Assembly (NCBI GenBank): GCA_017519885.1
Contig: JAFWRO010000018.1
Coordinates: 1 to 64,000 of the forward strand
Direction: 5' to 3'
Source: Liminaster sp017519885
GTDB lineage: Bacteria > Bacteroidota > Bacteroidia > Bacteroidales > UBA3663
Length of the DNA: 64,000 nucleotides
In this document: piece after piece, positions 1 to 8,556 of the stretch
Position numbering within the stretch: position 1 is the stretch's first letter
How the letters are laid out: each line of letters starts with the position of its first letter
Notes under the pieces: model-generated
What the model was told of the DNA's origin: nothing
Seen by the model: the letters and a program-made list of their open reading frames with translations, nothing else
The model's database searches: none
Position numbers and translations under genes: made by a program

Positions 1-2112
1 GACACAGGTCCCTGCGGCCCCTGCTCGGAGATTCACTACGACAGCCGCTCGGAGGCCGAAAAGGCTGCAACACCCGGCCGTGAACTTGTCAACAAGGACC
101 ATCCGCAGGTAATCGAAATCTGGAACCTCGTCTTCATGCAGTACAACCGCAAGGCTGACGGCAGCCTTGAGAAACTGCCAGCCCACGTGATTGACACAGG
201 TATGGGCTTCGAGCGCCTGGTACGCACATTGCAGAACAAGACCTCGAACTACGACACCGACGTCTTCCAGCCCATCATCCAGGTGATCGGTGCCCTCAGT
301 GGCCACACCTATGGCGAGAACGAGAAGACCGACGTGGCCATGCGCGTCATCGCCGACCATATCCGCACCATAGCCTTTGCCATCACCGATGGTCAGTTGC
401 CCAGCAACGCCAAGGCAGGCTACGTAATCCGTCGCATCCTGCGCCGTGCCGTTCGCTATGCCTACACCTACCTCGGCCAGAAGGATGCCTTCCTTTACAA
501 GCTGCTCCCCGTGCTCATCGAAACCATGGGCGATGCCTATCCCGAACTGAAGGCCCAGAACGAACTCATCGTGAAGGTCATCAAGGAGGAGGAAGACAGC
601 TTCCTGCGCACCCTGGCAGGCGGCATCAAGCGTCTTGAGAACATCATGGCCGACACCAAGGCCAGCGGAAAGACCGTGATTGACGGCAAGGATGCCTTCA
701 CGCTCTTCGACACCTTCGGATTCCCACTCGACCTCACCGAACTCATCGCACGCGAAAATGCGCTGACCATCGACGAGGAGGGCTTCAAGGTAAATATGCA
801 GGCTCAAAAGGAACGTGCACGCAACGCTGCTGCCGTAGAGAACGGCGACTGGGTGGAACTCCATGCAGGCACCACCGACTTTGTGGGCTACGACTTCCTC
901 GAAGCTGAGACCGAAGTACTGCGCTACCGCAGCATCAAGCAGAAGAACAAGACCTTCTACCAGATCGTGCTCGAGAAGACACCATTCTATGGCGAGATGG
1001 GCGGACAAGTTGGCGACAAGGGTGTGCTCGTCTTCGGCGAAGGCGAAGTCATCAAGGTCATCGACACCAAGCGCGAGAACAACCTCGCCGTACACATTGT
1101 CGAGAAACTGCCTGCCGACATCACCGCTCCCGTAGTTGCCAAGGTCGATGAGGAGTCGCGTATCGCCATCGAGTGCAACCACACGGCTACACACATCCTC
1201 GACTACTGCCTGCGCAAGGTGCTGGGCACCCACGTGGAACAGAAGGGTTCATACGTGAGCAGCGAAAGCCTGCGCTTCGACTTCAGCCACTTCCAGAAGG
1301 TGACCGATGCCGAAATCCGCGAGGTAGAACATCTGGCCAACAAGATGGTGCGTGAGGGCATCGCTATCGAAGAACATCGCAACATGCCTATCGACGAGGC
1401 CCGCAAGATGGGCGCCATCGCCCTCTTCGGCGAAAAGTACGGTGACGAGGTGCGCGTGGTGAAATTCGGTCCCAGCATCGAACTCTGTGGCGGCACCCAC
1501 ATCAACAACACTGGCCGCATCGGCATGATCCGCATCTTGTCGGAGTCGTCGGTAGCAGCCGGCGTTCGCCGTATCGAAGCCATCACCGGCAAGGCCGTTG
1601 AAGACATGCTCGACAATATGCAGGACACCCTCCGCAACCTGAGGGAGATGTTCAACAATGCCCCCAACCTCGTCAGCGCCATCAAGCATCAACTCGAGGA
1701 GGACAGTTTCATCAAGCAGCAGCTCAACGAAATCAAGAAGCAGCAGGAGCAGCAGATGAAGCACAAGTTTGCCGAGAAGGCTGTCGAAATCAACGGCATG
1801 CGTGTCGTTAAGATCCTGCAACCCTTGGAGCCCGATTCGATCAAGAACATCGCATTCCAACTGCGCCAGGAGAACCAGAACATGATCATCGTGGCAGGCA
1901 CCTCCTTCCAGACCAAGCCTTTGCTCACCGTGGCCATCAGCGACGACATCGTAAAGCAGGGCAACCTGAATGCCGGCCAGTTGGTGAAGGGTGCTGCCAA
2001 ACTCATCAGCGGTGGCGGCGGTGGACAGCCACACTTCGCCCAGGCCGGTGGCAAGAGCGAGGACGGACTGCCAGCAGCCATCGACTTCATTCTCGATGCC
2101 ATCAGGAAGTAA
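1..2112 (+). CDS. alaS: Alanyl-tRNA synthetase, 3' portion (5' end outside window)
   Basis: Charges tRNA-Ala with alanine and hydrolyses mischarged Ser- and Gly-tRNA-Ala in the cytoplasm. The frame is open from base 1 and begins inside the catalytic core with DTGPCGPCSEIHYD, so about 170 N-terminal residues lie outside the window; 703 residues are present. Visible landmarks in order are the tRNA-recognition stretch with GYVIRRILRRAVRYAY, the editing-domain zinc motif HTATH, the second metal site CGGTHINNTG, a coiled-coil linker rich in Gln and Lys, and the C-Ala domain with GGGGGQPHFAQAGG near the end. The DUF1573 gene follows after 22 bp on the same strand and may be co-transcribed. The identification is secure; only the true start cannot be seen. 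Confidence 0.98.
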   Translation, partial: DTGPCGPCSEIHYDSRSEAEKAATPGRELVNKDHPQVIEIWNLVFMQYNRKADGSLEKLPAHVIDTGMGFERLVRTLQNKTSNYDTDVFQPIIQVIGALSGHTYGENEKTDVAMRVIADHIRTIAFAITDGQLPSNAKAGYVIRRILRRAVRYAYTYLGQKDAFLYKLLPVLIETMGDAYPELKAQNELIVKVIKEEEDSFLRTLAGGIKRLENIMADTKASGKTVIDGKDAFTLFDTFGFPLDLTELIARENALTIDEEGFKVNMQAQKERARNAAAVENGDWVELHAGTTDFVGYDFLEAETEVLRYRSIKQKNKTFYQIVLEKTPFYGEMGGQVGDKGVLVFGEGEVIKVIDTKRENNLAVHIVEKLPADITAPVVAKVDEESRIAIECNHTATHILDYCLRKVLGTHVEQKGSYVSSESLRFDFSHFQKVTDAEIREVEHLANKMVREGIAIEEHRNMPIDEARKMGAIALFGEKYGDEVRVVKFGPSIELCGGTHINNTGRIGMIRILSESSVAAGVRRIEAITGKAVEDMLDNMQDTLRNLREMFNNAPNLVSAIKHQLEEDSFIKQQLNEIKKQQEQQMKHKFAEKAVEINGMRVVKILQPLEPDSIKNIAFQLRQENQNMIIVAGTSFQTKPLLTVAISDDIVKQGNLNAGQLVKGAAKLISGGGGGQPHFAQAGGKSEDGLPAAIDFILDAIRK

Positions 2113-2134
2113 TCACCCCTAACACTTCAAAGCC

Positions 2135-3217
2135 TTGAAAACAAGACTTATCTCCACCCTGTTCGTATTCTTCACGTCTGTCTCCCTTCTTTTGGCCGAT
2201 GCCAAGATCAAGTTCACGACCAATACGCACGACTTCGGCACCATTCAGGAGAAGGACGGCGACGTGACGGCGAAGTTCGAATTCACCAACACAGGTGACT
2301 CCCCCTTGCTCATCACCCGCGCCACGGCGACCTGCGGATGCACCACCCCCGAGCATCCCAAGAAACCGCTGCGCCCCGGCGAGAAGGGCGAGATTGTCGT
2401 GACCTATCACGCCAAGGGCCGTCCCGGTCCGTTCGACAAGAGCATCTACGTCTATTCGAACGACGCCAAGAACGAAAAGGTGCTGCTCACCATAACTGGC
2501 AATGTGGTCAGTGCCACCGGTGTGCGCGAGACGTTTACCGAAGAACTGGGTGGAGGTCTGCGTGTGAAGACCCTTTCGCTCAATTTCTTCGACGTCTATC
2601 CCGGACGCAACAATCGTACCCGCACCCTCGCCGTCTATAACGAAGGCGACACACCCATGACACTCACCTACCGCAATGTGCCCAATCATATCCACATCGA
2701 CTGCGATCCCGAGGTGATTGAACCCAAGCAGCAGGGACGTGTGCTGGTGACCTTCGAGACCGAAAAGGTGAAGGACTGGGGCACGCGCACCGACGTGATT
2801 GACATCTACGTGAGGGGACAGGAGACGAGGATGAAGAACAACCGCATAACGTTGTTGGCCGACATCTGGGAGGACTTCAGCAAACTCTCCAAGGAACAGC
2901 GCCAGAATGCGCCCGAAATTGAGGTTTCGAACACCATCCTTGACTTCGAGCGTGGCAACAATACCCGCACTCGCGAGCTGACCGTGCGCAACACTGGCAA
3001 GGAGACACTCCAGATACGCAAAGTACAGCACGACGATGCCGAGGCCTTCAAGACCACCATCGAGAAGACTTCGTTGAAGCCGGGCGAAGCCACCAAAATG
3101 CGCGTCACCTTCGATCCTTCCAAGACCAAGAAGCGCAGCATCAATCAGCACCTTACCATCATCAGCAACGACCCGAGCAATTCGCGCGTCATTGTCAACA
3201 TCCAGGCAGGGAAGTAG
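2135..3217 (+). CDS. DUF1573 secreted protein with repeated Ig-like (ASH/HYDIN-like) domains
   Basis: A 360-residue exported protein whose molecular role is not known. An N-terminal signal peptide (about residues 1-22, ending LLLADA) is followed by a DUF1573 domain carrying the typical FGTIQEKDG start and TCGCT cysteine motif. A middle beta-rich segment follows, and a second DUF1573-like domain (about residues 265-360) begins ILDFERGNNTRTRELTVRNTG. These domains are Ig-like beta-sandwiches common in Bacteroidetes envelopes. The start is TTG at 2135; no in-frame ATG fits the signal peptide better, and TTG lies only 22 bp after alaS. A strong terminator hairpin follows at 3301-3340. The family assignment is firm and the function open. 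Confidence 0.88.
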   Translation: MKTRLISTLFVFFTSVSLLLADAKIKFTTNTHDFGTIQEKDGDVTAKFEFTNTGDSPLLITRATATCGCTTPEHPKKPLRPGEKGEIVVTYHAKGRPGPFDKSIYVYSNDAKNEKVLLTITGNVVSATGVRETFTEELGGGLRVKTLSLNFFDVYPGRNNRTRTLAVYNEGDTPMTLTYRNVPNHIHIDCDPEVIEPKQQGRVLVTFETEKVKDWGTRTDVIDIYVRGQETRMKNNRITLLADIWEDFSKLSKEQRQNAPEIEVSNTILDFERGNNTRTRELTVRNTGKETLQIRKVQHDDAEAFKTTIEKTSLKPGEATKMRVTFDPSKTKKRSINQHLTIISNDPSNSRVIVNIQAGK

Positions 3218-3300
3218 GCACACCGGACAAAGCGAATAGCATGGCCCTTGGATTGGGTGCCAAAAAATGCCAAATATACTTTTCAAAGCAGACTTTTATA

Positions 3301-3340
3301 GCAAAATAATGAGCCTTGGAAGTTCATTATTTTGCTTTTT
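3301..3340 (+). terminator. Rho-independent terminator after the alaS-DUF1573 unit
   Basis: A perfect 12-bp inverted repeat (GCAAAATAATGA at 3301-3312 with TCATTATTTTGC at 3324-3335) encloses an 11-nt loop and is followed by TTTTT. It lies 83 bp after the DUF1573 stop and ahead of the mdh promoter, so it should separate the two transcription units. Confidence 0.85.
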
Positions 3341-3365
3341 CTGTGTAAATTACATTTAAAAATAC

Positions 3366-3373
3366 TAAATTTG
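3366..3373 (+). promoter_or_regulatory. Bacteroidetes-type -7 element for mdh
   Basis: TAAATTTG matches the Bacteroidetes -7 consensus TAnnTTTG and lies 62 bp before the mdh ATG, just after the upstream terminator. The expected -33 position has only a weak TGTG, so this is a probable rather than ideal promoter. Confidence 0.6.
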
Positions 3374-3435
3374 CAACGTTATAATATTCCCAAGCAATAA
3401 ATACAATATTCGATTATCATTAAAACAATAAAGCA

Positions 3436-4437
3436 ATGGCAACTTATTTGACTAACGACAAACTCGTTATTGTTGGCGCCGCAGGTATGATTGGCTCCAA
3501 CATGGTACAGACCGCACTCACCATGAGATTGACCCCAAACATTTGCCTTTATGACGTTTACGCTCCCGGTCTTGAGGGCGTAGCCGAGGAAATGTTCCAC
3601 TGTGGTTTCGAAGGTGCCAACATCACTTGGACTACAGACGTCAAGGAAGCCTTCACCGATGCCAAGTATATCATCTCTTCGGGTGGTGCTCCACGTAAGG
3701 CAGGCATGACCCGCGAGGATCTGCTGAAGGGCAACTGTGAGATCGCACGCGGTCTTGGCGAGGACATCCAGGCATATTGCCCCGATGTAAAGCATGTTGT
3801 TATCATCTTCAACCCAGCCGACCTCACCGGTCTCGTAACTCTTCTCTATTCCGGTTTGAAGCCAAGCCAGGTTACTACTCTTGCCGCCCTCGACTCTACC
3901 CGTCTGCAGAGCGCTTTGGCCAAGAAGTTCCACGTACTGCAGTCGAGCATCACCGGTTGCCGCACCTTCGGTGGCCACGGTGAGCAGATGGCAGTATTCG
4001 GAAGCAAGGTGAAGATCGGCGATCGCACCCTTTCTGACCTTGTCGGCACACCTGAGTTCTCGAACGAGGAGTGGGCAGAAATGAAGAAGGCTGTGACCAA
4101 GGGCGGTGCCAAGATCATTGAGCTCCGCGGCCGTAGCTCGTTCCAGAGCCCATCGTACTGCGCTGTCGAAATGATTCGTTCGGTGATGGGTGGTGAGCCT
4201 TTCCGTTGGCCTGCAGGCACCTATTGCAACGATGCCAAGTACAACCACATCATGATGGCCATGGACACCACCATGGACGAGCGTGGCTGCACCTACGTCA
4301 ACCCTGTAGGCACTCCTGAGGAGATGGCCAGCCTCGATGCTTCGTACGAGCACCTCTGCAAGATGCGCGACGAGCTCGTTACCCTTGACATTGTTCCTCC
4401 AATCTCGGAGTGGAGCAAGGTCAATCCTAACCTTTAA
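3436..4437 (+). CDS. mdh: Malate dehydrogenase
   Basis: NAD-dependent interconversion of malate and oxaloacetate, used in Bacteroidales in the reductive branch that leads to fumarate and succinate. The 333-residue protein has the dinucleotide-binding loop VGAAGMIGSNM at about residues 13-23, the substrate-arginine segment GGAPRKAGMTREDLL, and the catalytic histidine in FGGHGEQM (His181). Length and sequence fit the Bacteroidales type that starts with a short tail before KLVIVGAAGMIG. It is a single-gene unit: terminators lie before it at 3301-3340 and after it at 4460-4490, and a -7 element is at 3366. The codon usage looks like that of a highly expressed gene. Confidence 0.94.
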   Translation: MATYLTNDKLVIVGAAGMIGSNMVQTALTMRLTPNICLYDVYAPGLEGVAEEMFHCGFEGANITWTTDVKEAFTDAKYIISSGGAPRKAGMTREDLLKGNCEIARGLGEDIQAYCPDVKHVVIIFNPADLTGLVTLLYSGLKPSQVTTLAALDSTRLQSALAKKFHVLQSSITGCRTFGGHGEQMAVFGSKVKIGDRTLSDLVGTPEFSNEEWAEMKKAVTKGGAKIIELRGRSSFQSPSYCAVEMIRSVMGGEPFRWPAGTYCNDAKYNHIMMAMDTTMDERGCTYVNPVGTPEEMASLDASYEHLCKMRDELVTLDIVPPISEWSKVNPNL

Positions 4438-4459
4438 TCCTTTCTCGGATTCCCATATG

Positions 4460-4493
4460 CCCCCGCTTCAGACTCTGTGGCGGGGGTTGCTTT
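4460..4493 (+). terminator. Probable terminator after mdh
   Basis: The GC-rich inverted repeat CCCCCGC (4460-4466) with GCGGGGG (4480-4486) closes a 13-nt loop and is followed by TTGCTTT. It starts 23 bp after the mdh stop codon. The stem is strong but the T tract is short and interrupted. Confidence 0.7.
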
Positions 4494-4510
4494 ACCACAA
4501 CACACACATT

Positions 4511-7500
4511 ATGCGAACTATAACCCATCTGCTGGCACTTGCCCTCTGCGTGATGTCGTCCTCACTGCAGGCCGACACCCTGCCATCGTGTCTCGACAGC
4601 AAGTCATTTGCCGCCCATTGGACCATCGAAAGCGAGTCGCCCGACTACCGCATCCAATTCCTTGGAGACACACTCGAAGTAACTTCGCCCAAGGGAATGA
4701 CAATCTGGCGCAACGAAAGGATGGAGGGGCGCACCATCATCGAATACGACGCCTGCCTGATGGACGAGGGCAGGGAAGGAGACCGCGTGAGCGACCTCAA
4801 CTGCTTCTGGATGGCTACAGACCCCATGGCTAAGGACGGCTCAGTATTCACACGCATGAAGAAACGACAGGGCATCTTCAAGAACTGTTACACCCTGCAA
4901 CTGTATTATCTGGGCTATGGTGGCAACTACAACAAGACGACCCGCTTCCGCCGATACCAAGGGGAGGCCAACCAAGGAGGAGAATCCTATCCCGTGCCGG
5001 CCATCCTGCAGGAATACACCGACGAGGCACATCTAAATGTGCCCAACCAGTGGCGACACATCCGCATCGAAGCCGATGGCACACGAATCCGCTACTTCAT
5101 CGACGGGGAATGCCTTGTGGACTTCCGCGATCCACGACCTTTGACCAGCGGATGGTTCGGCGTGCGTACCACTTGGAGCCGTCTGCGTCTCACAAACTTC
5201 TCCTGTCATACCGAACCCCTTTCCGAATCACCAGCCACGGGAATTACCCTGCATTGGATCGAACGTCCTACCGAAGACACCATTGCCGTGCGTTTCGGCG
5301 TTCCTTTCGAAAGAGGCAAGGTGCAACCCAATGACCAGTTCCGCCTGAATGATGGTGACATCGAATGCTATCCGCTGGCCTACTGGCCCGACGGTTCGCT
5401 GAAATGGGCAGGATTCACAGGCCTTGCCACGAATGCCGAGAATTATTCGCTCCGACAATTGTCAGCACAGGAAATCAAGGCCAAGAAAAAAGACAAGCAG
5501 AAGAACGACATACAACCTGGACTGGAACTCTGCAAGACAGCAGAACAATACATTATAAAGAATGGTGACAATCTCATCTTTCTGCCAATAGGCGAAGGGA
5601 GCAACTGTATGCTCGATAGTCTGCTGTACCAAGGCAAGGTGACGTGCCAGCGTTTGCGCGTGTGTGCTGACGAAAAGGATGGACGTACTGACAGCGTCTG
5701 CATCGAGCGTCAAAGCGGGCAGCAGATTGTGGTGAAATGCTGCGGAACTGCCGACGGACTCCCTTACATCGTGCGACTCTATATCAATGCGGGGAGCCCT
5801 ACCCTCCGCTTAGTGCATTCGCTCATCTATAATCGCAACGATAAGCAACCGGCTCCGCAAAGTCTCTGCATACGTGCAGATGTTCCCCTTCGTCAACAGG
5901 CCTACAACCGCCATGTAGCGTTCACACTCGACGAAGGCAGACTTTGGCATGAGCCTGTGCAGCCCGTCACCGGACGACGCACCCTTTCGCTCGACGGCAA
6001 TGGAAGAGGCCCCGAAGAGATGTATCACCAGCAGATGCTCGGCAAGGCTTTGCCTGAACTAGAGGCATTCGACGACCGCAACCAGGGTTATCTCCACGAT
6101 TGGGCAACTTGGGACCGCTATCGACTGTCACAACTTCTCGACGAAGGTTTTTCGATTCGCAAAAGTGCCAAGCCTGCGCCACAGACGCCTTGGATAGGCA
6201 CGCTCAATGGCCGACGCAGCACGGGAGGATGTTTCGTAGGAGAAGTCGGCCGCGGCCTTGCAATGGCCATGCACGACTTCTGGCAGAGTTATCCTTCAAC
6301 GCTCCTCATCGAAGGGGCGACACAACCGCTTGCCACCATGTCACTTTACCTGTGGAGCCCAGAGGCCGAGCCGATGGACATGCGCCACTACGACACCGAA
6401 GCCCATGGCCTGGAAGCATCCTACGAGGACATCCAGGAAGGCATGAGCACGCCCGAAGGAATAGGAAGAACTTCGACCGTGATGCTTCGTCCCACCTTGG
6501 GATACCCGGGTGACGAAGCGCTCACTTCGCTTTTCCAGACTTTGACGCAGGAGCCGCAACTCATCTGTACACCCCAGTACCTGCATGCTCAACGCGCTTT
6601 CGGCGTTTGGAGTCTGCCTGACCCGATGTATGCCGACATCGAACAGCAACTGACCTACTGGTCGGACTTCTACGTAAACGAAGTGGAGCGGCGCCATTGG
6701 TACGGATTCTGGAACTATGGCGACGTGATGCATGCCTACGACAACGAACGTCAGGAATGGCGCTACGACATCGGCGGCTTTGCCTGGGACAATACGGAAC
6801 TGGCCTCCAACATGATGCTATGGTACAACTTCCTGCGCACAGGGCGCGCCGACCTATGGCGAATGGCAGTTGCAATGACTCGCCACACCAGCGAGGTCGA
6901 TGTCTATCACGATGGGCCGTTCAAGGGTCTCGGTTCGCGTCATAACGTCAGTCATTGGGGGTGTGGCTCAAAGGAAGCCCGCATCAGCCAAGCGCTCTGG
7001 AACCGCTTCTACTATTATCTGAGCGGGGGTGACGAACGTCTGGGCGAACTCATGTCGGCACAACGCGACCTCGACACGCTGCTCTACCGTATCGACCCGA
7101 TGCGCCTGGCAGAGCCTCGCGGCATATATCCCTGTACTGCACCAGCACGCCTGCGTATAGGTCCCGACTGGATGGCCTACGCCGCCAACTGGATGACCGA
7201 ATACGAACGCACGCAGAATCCGCACTATTGGACGAAGATGCTCAACGGCATGGAAAGTATCAGTCAGATGCCCCTTGGAATCTTCAGTGGACCGAAGGTT
7301 CTGGGTTACGACCCTGCCACCGGACGTCTGAGTTGGGAAGGCGATCCGAAGATGGAGAATACCAACCATCTGCTTTCCCTCATGGGAGGCACCGAATTCA
7401 TGGGCGAACTGCTGCTCATCGACGAAGTACCTGATGCCTGGCGACGCACCTGGCTCAACTATTGCACCGAGTATCGCCAACGCGCCATCAAGGGAAAACA

Positions 7501-7744
7501 CAACGGCTATCCGATGGCACGACTGGCTGCCTATGCCCACTGGCAATCGGCTCTTGAACCGACAACGGTTTCCCGAGACGAACTCTACCAGAACACCATG
7601 GTGGAATATGAGCGAGGCATACAGACTCCTGACCGATTCTCGACCAACGGCATATCCACCTGGGCACTCGACGCCATCTATATGCTGGAAGTTTGTCCAC
7701 CCCCACTCCATAAGAGCGAGGAAAAAAGCCCTCAAAAGCTCTAA
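4511..7744 (+). CDS. Secreted exo-rhamnogalacturonan lyase-like protein (DUF6250 plus PcRGLX/YetA-like)
   Basis: A 1077-residue exported protein predicted to act on pectin, probably rhamnogalacturonan I. The ATG at 4511 gives a clean signal peptide (MRTITHLLALALCVMSSSLQADT); in-frame codons further upstream run back into mdh and were rejected. About residues 25-235 form a DUF6250-type lectin-like beta-sandwich, ending GWFGVRTTWSRLRLTNF. The rest resembles the PcRGLX/YetA architecture: an N-terminal barrel starting GITLHWIERP, a central beta-sandwich, and a C-terminal alpha/alpha toroid rich in Trp and Tyr (FWNYGDVMHAYD, YDIGGFAWDNTE). PcRGLX is the founding PL26 exolyase. I recognise the family by pattern only, so substrate and activity are inference. 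No adjacent SusCD pair is seen, so it may belong to a dispersed pectin regulon with the GH28 and GH78 genes. Confidence 0.72.
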   Translation: MRTITHLLALALCVMSSSLQADTLPSCLDSKSFAAHWTIESESPDYRIQFLGDTLEVTSPKGMTIWRNERMEGRTIIEYDACLMDEGREGDRVSDLNCFWMATDPMAKDGSVFTRMKKRQGIFKNCYTLQLYYLGYGGNYNKTTRFRRYQGEANQGGESYPVPAILQEYTDEAHLNVPNQWRHIRIEADGTRIRYFIDGECLVDFRDPRPLTSGWFGVRTTWSRLRLTNFSCHTEPLSESPATGITLHWIERPTEDTIAVRFGVPFERGKVQPNDQFRLNDGDIECYPLAYWPDGSLKWAGFTGLATNAENYSLRQLSAQEIKAKKKDKQKNDIQPGLELCKTAEQYIIKNGDNLIFLPIGEGSNCMLDSLLYQGKVTCQRLRVCADEKDGRTDSVCIERQSGQQIVVKCCGTADGLPYIVRLYINAGSPTLRLVHSLIYNRNDKQPAPQSLCIRADVPLRQQAYNRHVAFTLDEGRLWHEPVQPVTGRRTLSLDGNGRGPEEMYHQQMLGKALPELEAFDDRNQGYLHDWATWDRYRLSQLLDEGFSIRKSAKPAPQTPWIGTLNGRRSTGGCFVGEVGRGLAMAMHDFWQSYPSTLLIEGATQPLATMSLYLWSPEAEPMDMRHYDTEAHGLEASYEDIQEGMSTPEGIGRTSTVMLRPTLGYPGDEALTSLFQTLTQEPQLICTPQYLHAQRAFGVWSLPDPMYADIEQQLTYWSDFYVNEVERRHWYGFWNYGDVMHAYDNERQEWRYDIGGFAWDNTELASNMMLWYNFLRTGRADLWRMAVAMTRHTSEVDVYHDGPFKGLGSRHNVSHWGCGSKEARISQALWNRFYYYLSGGDERLGELMSAQRDLDTLLYRIDPMRLAEPRGIYPCTAPARLRIGPDWMAYAANWMTEYERTQNPHYWTKMLNGMESISQMPLGIFSGPKVLGYDPATGRLSWEGDPKMENTNHLLSLMGGTEFMGELLLIDEVPDAWRRTWLNYCTEYRQRAIKGKHNGYPMARLAAYAHWQSALEPTTVSRDELYQNTMVEYERGIQTPDRFSTNGISTWALDAIYMLEVCPPPLHKSEEKSPQKL

Positions 7745-7823
7745 GAACGACCGTAAATCTCCAAAAATGGAGGTTGATAGCCAAATTTTGTGTAAAAAGT
7801 GAACATGTTTGTGTTTTTTTTCG

Positions 7824-7831
7824 TACCTTTG
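7824..7831 (+). promoter_or_regulatory. -7 element for tsaC, almost leaderless
   Basis: TACCTTTG fits TAnnTTTG exactly and ends only 4 bp before the ATG at 7836. A start site about 5-7 nt downstream of the element would fall at or next to the start codon, so the mRNA should have little or no leader. No good -33 TTTG lies at the expected distance. Confidence 0.6.
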
Positions 7832-7835
7832 CCAC

Positions 7836-8420
7836 ATGAACGAAGAAGAAAAACAGAAGTTCAAGCAAGCGATTGACGAAGCTTTGAAGGTGCTCAACCG
7901 CGGAGGCGTCATCCTTTACCCCACCGACACCGTCTGGGGACTGGGTTGTGATGCCACCAACAGCGAGGCCGTCAAAAGAATTTTCGAGATCAAGCGCCGC
8001 TCTGATTCGAAAGCTATGCTTTCGCTGGTCGATGCCGTAGGACGTGTCGACTATTATTTCTCGCGCGTACCCGAGATTGCCTGGGACCTGTGGGAAGTGG
8101 CCGACAAGCCGCTGACCCTTATCCTCCCACGGGCTCGCAACGTTGCGCCCGAACTCATTGCCGACGACGGCACGATGGGTATGCGCATCACCAACGAACC
8201 CGTCAGTCACACCATCTGCGCCCGTCTTAAACGACCGTTGGTAAGCACCAGCGCCAATATCAGCGGACAGCCAACCGCACGTTGCTTCGCCGACATCAGC
8301 GACGAAATCAAGCAGGCCGTTGACTATATTGTTCCACTTCGTCAAGACGAGACCGCCAATCCCGCACCCTCTGGCATCATCAAGGTGGGTGACGGAGGAG
8401 AAGTACAGGTAATAAGATAA
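7836..8420 (+). CDS. tsaC: Threonylcarbamoyl-AMP synthase (Sua5/YciO/YrdC family)
   Basis: Makes threonylcarbamoyl-AMP from Thr, bicarbonate and ATP for the universal t6A37 tRNA modification. The 194-residue single-domain protein shows the YrdC fold markers GGVILYPTDTVWGLGCDA (about residues 22-39), the K-R-S-K site KRRSDSKAM, MGMRITNEP, and STSANISGQPT. It lacks the C-terminal Sua5 extension, so it is the short TsaC type. The ATG at 7836 is preferred over upstream in-frame codons because those would overlap the -7 element at 7824-7831. YciO paralogues share the fold, so the symbol is probable rather than certain. Confidence 0.87.
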   Translation: MNEEEKQKFKQAIDEALKVLNRGGVILYPTDTVWGLGCDATNSEAVKRIFEIKRRSDSKAMLSLVDAVGRVDYYFSRVPEIAWDLWEVADKPLTLILPRARNVAPELIADDGTMGMRITNEPVSHTICARLKRPLVSTSANISGQPTARCFADISDEIKQAVDYIVPLRQDETANPAPSGIIKVGDGGEVQVIR

Positions 8421-8430
8421 TGTTATGAAA

Positions 8431-8550
8431 GGTTCTGAAAAGTTTAGAAAAGTTCGAAAGGTTCACCCTTCAGAACATCTCAGAACCCTTCAGAACATCT
8501 CAGAACCCTTCAGAACATCTCAGAACCCTTCAGAACATCTCAGAACCCCT
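8431..8550. repeat. 10-bp-period tandem array with inverted halves
   Basis: Twelve consecutive decamers fill this stretch. The left part has GGTTCTGAAA, AGTTTAGAAA and AGTTCGAAAG. The right part alternates CAGAACATCT and CAGAACCCTT four times in opposite orientation (the reverse complement of CTCAGAACCC is GGGTTCTGAG). The frame stays open through it, but a 10-bp unit rotates frame with each copy, so the translation is not a protein repeat. This argues that the array is non-coding DNA ahead of the sugar-transferase gene. Confidence 0.85.
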
Positions 8551-8556
8551 TTAAAA

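Noticed and set aside
1249..2034. Open frame of 261 codons opposite alaS
   Set aside because: Antisense shadow of a strongly conserved gene; composition is Leu/His/Val-rich without a signal or domain.
4337..4510. Upstream extension of the lyase-like gene
   Set aside because: It would overlap the mdh 3' end and its terminator; ATG 4511 begins a proper signal peptide.
8431..8550. Possible CRISPR array
   Set aside because: Units are contiguous decamers without unique spacers, and no cas genes are nearby. The other arrays fail for the same reason.
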